From positions 1 to 29,927 of IMG/VR virus record IMGVR_UViG_3300012001_000029: a stretch of DNA of 29,927 nucleotides; one strand, given 5' to 3'. This document shows, in pieces, positions 19,158 to 26,763 of the stretch; positions within the stretch are counted from its first letter, which is position 1, and the number at the start of each line of letters is the position of its first letter. Source of the DNA: a virus. The notes beneath the pieces were generated by a model. That model was not told where the DNA came from. It saw only the letters and a program-made list of their open reading frames with translations, and searched no databases. Both the position numbers and the translations under genes were made by a program.

Positions 19158-19498
19158 CGGAATACCTCAAGTGGTCAAACACTTGGGGCAGCTCTTTGAA
19201 GTTCTTGCAGGAGCGTTTTGAGGAGACAGGGGAGATGCCCCAGGCTCTGCAGAACAAACCTGAAATCAGCTTCTGTGAACAGTTCTACTTGGAGATTTTT
19301 GGAAGCATTTCGCGGTCTCGGCCCTTCACTCAAGCAGGGCCGCTGCCGATACCTCTGGAAACGGCGTTGCTATCCTACTGCCTCTTCTACGGAATACATG
19401 ATGTGGACCAACGAGAGAGTATAGCGAAAGCGGTCGTAGCCTTAGACAACGAATACCTTGCAGACTTCGCCAAGAAGCAAGCAGACAAAGCCCCCTAA
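18747..19498 (+). CDS. Tail assembly chaperone, -1 frameshift product (gpGT-like, 250 aa)
   Basis: At A AAA AAC (19148-19154) the ribosome can slip back one base and read 19154 onward as LTEYLKWSNTWGSSLKFLQE without meeting the TAA, continuing to TAA 19496-19498. This adds 114 residues to the 136 of the short form. In lambda only a few percent of ribosomes shift and the T part recruits tube subunits. The extension here has the usual cysteine/aromatic core (ISFCEQFYLEIFGSISRSRP) and an acidic end. The downstream frame has no good start of its own (first candidate is TTG 19196), which supports access by shifting. Confidence 0.8.
19148..19188 (+). promoter_or_regulatory. Programmed -1 frameshift site: slippery heptamer and stem-loop
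   Basis: A AAA AAC lies in the zero frame as GCA AAA AAC TAA. Ten bases further, CCTCAAGTG (19165-19173) pairs with CACTTGGGG (19180-19188) through nine pairs including one U-G, closing a 6-base loop. This is the usual stimulator geometry, with a slightly long spacer. Confidence 0.8.
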
Positions 19499-19511
19499 AC
19501 GGGGCTTTTTT
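19488..19511 (+). terminator. Rho-independent terminator overlapping the gpGT stop
   Basis: AAGCCCC (19488-19494), a 6-base loop containing the TAA, GGGGCTT (19501-19507), and a run of six T (19506-19511). It closes the chaperone unit before the tape measure gene. Confidence 0.85.
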
Positions 19512-19532
19512 GCGATTAAGTTTTTACGCGAA

Positions 19533-19558
19533 AAGCAACTTTGTTTTCAACTTGTCAG
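19533..19558 (-). promoter_or_regulatory. Partial copy of the dispersed element
   Basis: AAGCAACTTT (19533-19542), the reverse of AAAGTTGCTT, is followed by 10 bases and TGTCAG, one mismatch from TGTCAA. Spacing is 2-3 bases longer than in copies A-E, so it is listed as partial. Confidence 0.35.
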
Positions 19559-19580
19559 TAAGCACCTTTTAGCGGACAAT
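19552..19580 (+). promoter_or_regulatory. Probable promoter of the tape measure gene
   Basis: TTGTCA (19552-19557, 5 of 6), exactly 17 bases, GACAAT (19575-19580, 4 of 6). It lies between the chaperone terminator and the tape measure ribosome site, with a start near 19587. Confidence 0.5.
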
Positions 19581-19603
19581 GGCGCGAAAAGGAAACCACC
19601 GTC

Positions 19604-22600
19604 ATGACCGTCGAAGCTCTCGAAATTAAAGTAAGCGAACCGAGCATGGAGGGAGTCGGAAAGTTCCTTGCGGAGCTGACGGCTCTGGAGGCACGGCTCA
19701 AGTCCATCGACGGAAGCTCTGCATTCAGGGTTCTGGAGAACCAAGTCCTTGCCGCTGCCGAGGCGACCAGCGCAGGCACTCGCGGCGTAGGCTCTGCCGT
19801 TGACGAACTCAAAGCCAAAATGAGGATGATGGAGGCCGATGCGACCACCCGGGCGCAGACCCAGGCCGGTGCCGCAGCCAACGTCATCAAAGCGTTCAAC
19901 ATGCTCGCGCAAGGTATCCCTACGGAGCAGGTGGCGGCGAAGATGGGCGAACTTGCCACGATCACGGCGGTAGGGTTCAACGGCCAGATCGAACAGCTCA
20001 AACAGTACCAAGCGAACGCCAAAGGTCTGTACGACACCTACTGGAGTCGAATAGCTACGGCGACCGAGGCGCAACACATCCAAGCTCTTGAGCAGGATGC
20101 CAGCTTCAACGCCAAGAAGCTGGCAGCCGCTGAGACCGCAGCAGCGAAGCTGGACGCCGCCAAGATGGCCGAGATCGACCGCCAGCGGCTGATGGACACT
20201 AATTTCTATGACGCAAGCCTACCGGCCCAACTTGCTGCTGCTGAGAAGGCCAAGCTCTTTTCCGTTCGAGGTGGTAACGCCACATCGCAGTTTGGTGCCG
20301 CCGCAGCAGGCGCGGACATCGCAGCTATCGAGGCGCAGATCGCCGCCTTGAAAAAGTTGGACGCGGCCAATGGTGTACACATCATAGGCATGGGGTCCAA
20401 CCTAGCGAAGACTGAGGTGGTGCGTGTCGGCGTGGATGTCCTCAACGGCAGCTATGGGAGGATGGAGCGTTCCCTCTTCACTCTAGGCACCTCGACCGGC
20501 TGGTCCACGCTGCTGTTCTCCGCGCAGGGTTTTGCTATCGCTGCCGTCACCGCTGCCGTGGCAGGATTCTTCTACGCACTATACTCAGGCTCCAAAGAGC
20601 AAGAGGCGATGAACAACGCCTTGGCCCTGACCAACAACTACGCAGGAACCACGTCGGACGGCCTCATGCATATGGCCGAGGCTGCGACTGCTGCGGGAGG
20701 TAGCCTGTCGGTCGCCAAAGACGCCGTGACAGCACTTGCAGCCTCGGGAAGGTTCACCTCTGAGGAAATCGCCAAGGTTACTCAAGCCTCGGTGGACATG
20801 AACACCATGACAGGCGCGTCTGTCAAGGACACTGTGAAGCAGTTCGAGGAGCTGGCGAAATCTCCTGTCGAGTCGATTCTGAAACTGAACGAGACTTACC
20901 ACTTTCTCACAGCGGCGGTGCTGGTACAGATCGAAACGCTGCAGCGCCACGGTGACGCCATCGGTGCGTCCAAGCTGGCAATCGACACGTTTGCGAAAGC
21001 TGTCCACGATAAGACGCCAGAGATCGTCGCCAACATGGGGTTCATTGAACGCGCTGCCACACGTATCAGCAACGAATTCCACAAATTTGTTCAGGGTTTT
21101 GCGGACATCGGCAAGGATATCGGCCCGATAGACACGGTTACTAACGCCTACACGAGGCTCAGGAGAGCACAGAACGCTGCAGTGGGCCTGGGCGTATCCC
21201 AGAAGCAGCACGACGACGCCGTGACGGCTGCGACTGCGGCAGTGGAGGCTGCTATCAAGGCCAACACGGACCTCAGAGATTCTGCGATTCTTGCAGGGGA
21301 AGCTACACAGCAGCGGGCGAAGCAGGACAAAGCCGTCGCCGAAACGATGGCCTACGACGCTTCGCGCAAGCACTCGCAGTCCCTCCAAGAGAGGCAAGAC
21401 GCACAGACTGTGCGTGACGCTTTGATCGCCAAGGCGATAGCCACGGATCAGACGCACAACGCAGACCTTGCGGCATTAGGTACCGCAGAGGCAATCGCGC
21501 AACGCCACGCTGAGATCGCCAAGCAGTACGCCGAGTCTCACAAGGCGGGAGCCAACGACGCCTATCGCTCCGAGCAGAAAAAAGCTGAGACTGCTTTCGA
21601 GGAAGTGAAGCTGCATCAGGCACAAATACTGCGTGACGCGAAGGCAGCGAACGCTCGGGCCGAACTCAGCGACATCCATCTGGTAGAGATCGCTTACGAA
21701 ACGACAATGGCGACGAACCTCGCCAAGACTGTAGAGCTTGCCGCCAAAAAAGCGAATGCCCAAGGCGTAGCCAACAAGCTCGCAGCCGGTGCGGAACTCG
21801 ACAAGCAACTTCAGGCCAATGATGCTGCAGCCATTAAAGGTCAGCACGACCTGGAAGATGCCAAGCAGAAGATTATTTATGCGTCGGAGCAGTCGATCCT
21901 TGCCATACGCATCAAAGGGCTGGACGACCAAGGCAGGTTCGTTGAAGCGCAGGCATTGAAGGATGAAAAGACCTACGGAAGCGAAGTCTCCAAGCTCCAA
22001 GAGGGTCTCCAGAGCATGACATCCAAGATGATGTCCGGAGGAGTCATCTCCGCCACCGACGTGAAGGTGCTGGATGCCTACCTTCAAAAACTAGGAGAGA
22101 TCGCAGACACCGAAGCGTTTAACAAGCAGGCTGCACAGGTCAAGGAGCTGAACGCGCAATTCCAGGCGCTGACGGCCGATTTCGCCGCCAAGACCAAAGA
22201 CTTGTTCACCTACGCTAAAGCGAACGGTGGACTGGCCGCTGCCTTCGGTGCGCAGCAACTTGCTCACGAGGTTCTTTCGGACGCCATTCCTGCCGTACAA
22301 AAACTGGTCGCCGCATACAAGGCTGTGTCAGGCCCGAATGCGACACCTGCCGAGGGGCTGGCAGTGAGCAAGGCTCAGAAAGAGATGCAGACCATGCTCG
22401 ACTTGAACCAGAAAGCGGCGACTGTGATCAGCGCTGCCTGGGTCAAGACTGGGGCTGACATTTCTAAGTCGCTGACGGCTGCGTTCGGCAGTGGCGGTAC
22501 GGCTCTCGGAGGGATGCTCGCGGCGTACACGGCTCACCTCGCCTCTCGCACGGCCCAGGACGCTGCCTACACCTCGACCTATGCCGATGTCTATGCGAAG

Positions 22601-25294
22601 GCCGCTGCAGGCGACCAGCAGGCCCAGGCTGACGTTGCAGTGGCCGAGAAGGGGTACAACGACAGCCGCGCAACGGACACGGCAGGCATGTACGCCAGCA
22701 TGGCCGATTCTGCGATGGGATTTTTCAAGCAAGGGACGGACGGCTACCGCGTGATGCAGGTGGTGTCCAAGGCGTTCCACCTGATAGAACTTGCGATGAA
22801 CATGGAGACGATGGTCGCCAAGCTGTTCGGTACCACGGCAGTCACGACCGCCGTAGTCGCCTCTACCGGCGTGCAGATAGCCGCAGGAGCCACCGCGACT
22901 GCTGCGTCGGTCGTGGATTCCGGCGTAACGTTCGCCGCCGCAGCACCTGCGGCCATCGCCAAGGCAGGCGCACAGACCGGCTGGTGGGGCGCTATCGCGA
23001 TGGCTGCTGTCATGGCGGCGCTCGGCTACGCGGCGTCTGGAGGCTTCGACAGTGGAGGCACAGCAGACGCGGCCACGGTGCAGAAAACCCAGAACACAGG
23101 TACTGTCCTTGGCGACGTAAATGCGAAGTCCGACTCGATCCAAAAGTCACTTGACCTCCTCGGCAAAAATTCGGATATCACGTTGACCTACACGCAGCAG
23201 ATGACGCGTTCGCTGCAGGCTATCGAGTCCTCCATAGGAGGCGTAGCGAACATCATCTTCCGCACCAACGGAGTCGCTTCAGGGACCGTCAACGGCCTCC
23301 AGACCGGCACCTTAAGCAAGAACACCGGAGACCCTATCCTCGGCATGTTCGGGATCAACGATTCGTTCTTGACCAAAAACCTGCCGATCATCGGAGGACT
23401 TGTCTCGGCGTTGCAGGGGCTATGGGGCAAACATACGCAAAATGTCACAGACTCCGGCTTCACGGCGAACGGCACACTTGGGCAGTTCAGTCAGGGGCAG
23501 GGTTTCGGTCAGTACGCCAACGTGGACAACACCCAAAGTAGCTGGTTCGGTCTGGTGAAGAAGACGACATCCTCGCAGATTCAGGGAGAGCTTGGGCCGG
23601 AACTGTCCCGCCAGTTCGGGCTGCTGTTCACCAATCTCGGCACAGAGATTAAGTTAGCTGGTGCGGCGCTTGGCCTTAATGCCAACACTATGCTGGCTGC
23701 TGTGAACAGTTTCGCCATCAACCTGCCGTTGAGCATCAAAGGCTTGACCGGCACGGCGCTGACTGATGCAATCAACAACTGGATATCCACCATCAGCGAC
23801 ACGGCGGCACAGAAGATCATTCCTGGCCTGGACTCTTTCCGTCAGGTAGGTGAAGGCTACCTCCAGACCGTCGTCCGTGTGGCGACCGGCGTAGAGCAGG
23901 CCAAGTCCGCGCTCGACCAGCTAGGCATCACAGCCATCAACTACACGCAGATCGTCAACAAGCAGGGCGACGTGATGGCCGAGATCGCTCGGCAAAGTAT
24001 CGTCGCCAAGGAGTCTGTGAGCACGTCAGGAGGAAACAGTTGGTTCGGTTTTGTCTCTACTGTCACAACCGGCATAGGCAAGATCATCGAAGGCTTCGCA
24101 GGAACCGGCGCGGACATGATCACGCTGTACACCACGCTCATCTCTTTGCGTGATGTGCTGAAGTCGTTCGGCAACGCTGCTGCCGACGTGACGATAGACA
24201 TGATCAAAGGCGCAGGCAGTTTGGCAACGCTGCAATCAGGGATCACCGCCTACTACGACAAGTATTTCACTGCGCAGGAGAAGGCCGACGCAGGTATGGC
24301 CTCCATGACCAGCAAGTTTGACGCGCTGGGCGTGGCGATGCCCACATCACTTGCAGGGTTCCGTGATCTCGTTTCCGGTCTTGACCTCTCCAACGTAGCC
24401 AACCAGACCCTGTACGGAAAACTGATGGGCCTGTCAGGCGCGTTCTACGACGCTACGAAGGCTGTCACGGACATTGCCACGGCAGCGAACACGGCAGCGA
24501 TCACAGCGGCCACCACAGCGGCTAAGGCATTCCAGACAACCATCGACAAGTTCAAGTCTTTCTCGGCAGCGCTGCTGACGTTCAAGGACTCTCTGCTGCT
24601 TGGGAACCTGTCCACACTGACGCCGGAGCAGAAGTATGCGGAGGCGAGCGCCCAGTACCACAAAACCCTGCTCGCAGCGCAAGGTGGCGACACAGTTGCG
24701 CAGCAGGCTTTGACAGGATCGGCCTCGGCGTTCTTGCAGGCTTCCCAGGTCGCCAACGCGTCAGGCACGCAGTACCAGAAAGATTTTGCCAGCGTGACTA
24801 AGGACATGTCGGCGACATCGGCCTTGGCGCTGACTCAGGCGAACCTCGCGCAGTTAAGCCTCAACGCGGAAAATGCTCAGTTGGCCGTACTGAACCAGAT
24901 CAACGCCAATTTGGCAGGCACGACTGTAAGGACCGTCTCAGGCACGTCAGGAGGCTTGCTGCCCTTGAACGGCTCGCACGCCAATGGTCTTAGCTACGTG
25001 CCGTTCAACGGCTACCGTGCGGAGTTGCATCAAGGAGAGGCAGTGCTGACGGCCAATGAGAATCTCAACTACCAGAACATGGGGCGTATGGACATGGCCC
25101 CGTTGACGAATGAGATCAAGGCGCTACGGGCCGAGGTGGCCGCGTTGCGCGCAGACCAGAGCCAGCAGACAGGTGCCTTGATCGCAGCGAACTACGATGC
25201 CAACGGAAAAGCTGCGGACAAGATAACGACCGGCACCAAAGAAGCGTCCAAGGCTGCAGCTTGGGCGGCTAGGTCCAGAGGGGCGGTTGTATGA
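19604..25294 (+). CDS. Tail tape measure protein (TMP_2/lambda gpH-like, 1896 aa)
   Basis: The largest gene of the window. Residues 1-290 are charged helices. About 290-329 is a hydrophobic segment (LLFSAQGFAIAAVTAAVAGF). About 340-520 matches the lambda gpH/TMP_2 pattern (ALTNNYAGTTSDGLMHMAEA, then ALAASGRFTSEEIAKVTQAS, and SPVESILKLNETYHFLTAAV). About 530-900 is a long alanine/lysine coiled region. About 1049-1145 is a second hydrophobic block, a candidate for membrane insertion during DNA entry. The C-terminus has YVPFNGYRAELHQGEAVLTA, a motif common at the end of tape measures. It sets tail length inside the tube and is ejected at infection. AAGGA lies 11-12 bases before the ATG. Confidence 0.9.
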   Translation: MTVEALEIKVSEPSMEGVGKFLAELTALEARLKSIDGSSAFRVLENQVLAAAEATSAGTRGVGSAVDELKAKMRMMEADATTRAQTQAGAAANVIKAFNMLAQGIPTEQVAAKMGELATITAVGFNGQIEQLKQYQANAKGLYDTYWSRIATATEAQHIQALEQDASFNAKKLAAAETAAAKLDAAKMAEIDRQRLMDTNFYDASLPAQLAAAEKAKLFSVRGGNATSQFGAAAAGADIAAIEAQIAALKKLDAANGVHIIGMGSNLAKTEVVRVGVDVLNGSYGRMERSLFTLGTSTGWSTLLFSAQGFAIAAVTAAVAGFFYALYSGSKEQEAMNNALALTNNYAGTTSDGLMHMAEAATAAGGSLSVAKDAVTALAASGRFTSEEIAKVTQASVDMNTMTGASVKDTVKQFEELAKSPVESILKLNETYHFLTAAVLVQIETLQRHGDAIGASKLAIDTFAKAVHDKTPEIVANMGFIERAATRISNEFHKFVQGFADIGKDIGPIDTVTNAYTRLRRAQNAAVGLGVSQKQHDDAVTAATAAVEAAIKANTDLRDSAILAGEATQQRAKQDKAVAETMAYDASRKHSQSLQERQDAQTVRDALIAKAIATDQTHNADLAALGTAEAIAQRHAEIAKQYAESHKAGANDAYRSEQKKAETAFEEVKLHQAQILRDAKAANARAELSDIHLVEIAYETTMATNLAKTVELAAKKANAQGVANKLAAGAELDKQLQANDAAAIKGQHDLEDAKQKIIYASEQSILAIRIKGLDDQGRFVEAQALKDEKTYGSEVSKLQEGLQSMTSKMMSGGVISATDVKVLDAYLQKLGEIADTEAFNKQAAQVKELNAQFQALTADFAAKTKDLFTYAKANGGLAAAFGAQQLAHEVLSDAIPAVQKLVAAYKAVSGPNATPAEGLAVSKAQKEMQTMLDLNQKAATVISAAWVKTGADISKSLTAAFGSGGTALGGMLAAYTAHLASRTAQDAAYTSTYADVYAKAAAGDQQAQADVAVAEKGYNDSRATDTAGMYASMADSAMGFFKQGTDGYRVMQVVSKAFHLIELAMNMETMVAKLFGTTAVTTAVVASTGVQIAAGATATAASVVDSGVTFAAAAPAAIAKAGAQTGWWGAIAMAAVMAALGYAASGGFDSGGTADAATVQKTQNTGTVLGDVNAKSDSIQKSLDLLGKNSDITLTYTQQMTRSLQAIESSIGGVANIIFRTNGVASGTVNGLQTGTLSKNTGDPILGMFGINDSFLTKNLPIIGGLVSALQGLWGKHTQNVTDSGFTANGTLGQFSQGQGFGQYANVDNTQSSWFGLVKKTTSSQIQGELGPELSRQFGLLFTNLGTEIKLAGAALGLNANTMLAAVNSFAINLPLSIKGLTGTALTDAINNWISTISDTAAQKIIPGLDSFRQVGEGYLQTVVRVATGVEQAKSALDQLGITAINYTQIVNKQGDVMAEIARQSIVAKESVSTSGGNSWFGFVSTVTTGIGKIIEGFAGTGADMITLYTTLISLRDVLKSFGNAAADVTIDMIKGAGSLATLQSGITAYYDKYFTAQEKADAGMASMTSKFDALGVAMPTSLAGFRDLVSGLDLSNVANQTLYGKLMGLSGAFYDATKAVTDIATAANTAAITAATTAAKAFQTTIDKFKSFSAALLTFKDSLLLGNLSTLTPEQKYAEASAQYHKTLLAAQGGDTVAQQALTGSASAFLQASQVANASGTQYQKDFASVTKDMSATSALALTQANLAQLSLNAENAQLAVLNQINANLAGTTVRTVSGTSGGLLPLNGSHANGLSYVPFNGYRAELHQGEAVLTANENLNYQNMGRMDMAPLTNEIKALRAEVAALRADQSQQTGALIAANYDANGKAADKITTGTKEASKAAAWAARSRGAVV

Positions 25295-26763
25295 CGGACG
25301 CACAGTACGCGGCATGGCTAGTTGACCCCTCTGCTATCAAGGTGGTCTTGGTTGAGGTTGTCGTCAACGTCGCAGGTGTGGACATCACACGCTACTTATC
25401 CACCGGAGGCTACACGACCAGCGCAGCGGACACGCCAGCGAACACGGCGTATCTTCCTGTGGTCTCCCCTGGCAACCAGTTCACGGAGAGTATTTCCCTG
25501 GATACGGCGGCGAATCTGGATGCGGGTGACATCGAAATCTACAACGCAGCAGGCGAGCGGGATAGCTGGTTGAGCGACATCTGGGCGAATCGCCCTTTAC
25601 AGGGCTTCATAGGCGACCTCAGATGGGCGCGTAGCGACTTCCGCATGATCTTCAATGGGGTGGTAGCCGACATCGACAGCAAGAGCCGTGACACGCTTAA
25701 TTTGCTGCTGAGAGATAAGCTGCAACGGCTGAATACGCCGGTTTCCGATGTCGTTCTCGGAGGCACCACAGCGAACAAGAATGAAGTCATCCCTCTGCTG
25801 TTCGGCGAGTGTCACAACATTACGCCACTGCTGACCGATCCGGCCACACTGGAGTACCAAGTCCACAACGGGCCTATCGAAGGATTTATCGAGGTGCGCG
25901 ACAACGGCGTGCCGGTGTCCTTCACGGCTCACGTTGCGACCGGAAAATTCAACCTGCTGGCGTCTCCTGCGGGAGCCATCACCGTGAGCGCCCAAGGAGA
26001 CAAACCTGCAGGCGTCTACTCCAACACAATCTCGAAGCTGGCACAACGGCTTGTGACTGGTTACGGCAAGACCTCCGACCAATTCACGGCAGCGGACCTG
26101 GACGCAGTGAACCTTGCGGCGTTTGACACAGCACACTCGCAACCTGTAGGCATTTACCTCAACGGCAGGGAGAACACGCTCGTCAGTGTCCAGCAACTTG
26201 CTGCGAGCGTCGGCGCACAGGTCTCCATGTCGCGTACCGGACTGATGCGACTGCTCCAAATTACGCTGCCGCCAACAGGAACTCCTACGGTTGTCACAAC
26301 CAGTCAGATGACCGAGCGCAGCCTGTCGGTAGTAGGGCGCACACAGGTCGTATCGGCGGTAAAGATTGGTTACTGCAAAAACTGGACCGTCCAGGCCGGG
26401 TTGCTCACCGCGATCCCTGCTGACCATAAGGATTTGTTTGCTCTCGAATGGTTGAGCGCCACTGCGTCAGATGCCACAACAAAAACAACTTATAAACTGA
26501 ACACCGAGCCGGTGCAGATCGACACTCTGCTACTTACTTACGCGGACGCGTCTGCGGAAGCTACAAGAGAACTAGGTATAGGCAAGGTGCCTCACACAAC
26601 TTACCAGTTTGAAGGAACTGCGGACCAAATGACACTCAACTTAGGCGACCCTGTAACACTTGTACATTTCCGCTATGGCATGTCGGCAGGTTTAACCGGC
26701 GCAGTGGTCGGCCTGACGCCTAACTGGATAACAGGCCGCGTGACGGCTCAGGTGCTCATCTAA
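25291..26763 (+). CDS. Tail tip/baseplate hub-like protein (490 aa)
   Basis: The ATG overlaps the tape measure stop (ATGA), with GAGGGG ahead of it inside that gene. The N-terminal half (about 1-150) is strand-rich, with ITRYLSTGGYTTSAADTPAN and FIGDLRWARSDFRMIFNGVV resembling the first domain of distal tail and hub proteins (a segment measured off a path, then RD-L-x-LLLRDKLQRLNTPV). About 180-270 has an OB- or LysM-like stretch. The rest is mixed alpha/beta and ends VGLTPNWITGRVTAQVLI. It takes the place where lambda has M, L, K, I and J and would connect tube to fibre. The exact family is not certain. Confidence 0.6.
   Translation: MTDAQYAAWLVDPSAIKVVLVEVVVNVAGVDITRYLSTGGYTTSAADTPANTAYLPVVSPGNQFTESISLDTAANLDAGDIEIYNAAGERDSWLSDIWANRPLQGFIGDLRWARSDFRMIFNGVVADIDSKSRDTLNLLLRDKLQRLNTPVSDVVLGGTTANKNEVIPLLFGECHNITPLLTDPATLEYQVHNGPIEGFIEVRDNGVPVSFTAHVATGKFNLLASPAGAITVSAQGDKPAGVYSNTISKLAQRLVTGYGKTSDQFTAADLDAVNLAAFDTAHSQPVGIYLNGRENTLVSVQQLAASVGAQVSMSRTGLMRLLQITLPPTGTPTVVTTSQMTERSLSVVGRTQVVSAVKIGYCKNWTVQAGLLTAIPADHKDLFALEWLSATASDATTKTTYKLNTEPVQIDTLLLTYADASAEATRELGIGKVPHTTYQFEGTADQMTLNLGDPVTLVHFRYGMSAGLTGAVVGLTPNWITGRVTAQVLI

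Noticed and set aside
20585-21457. Open frame of 290 codons opposite the tape measure gene
   Set aside because: Antisense shadow with low-complexity arginine/serine/valine composition and no start signal.
25597-26427. Open frame of 276 codons opposite the hub-like gene
   Set aside because: Antisense shadow. The plus-strand gene is supported by coupling and family pattern.
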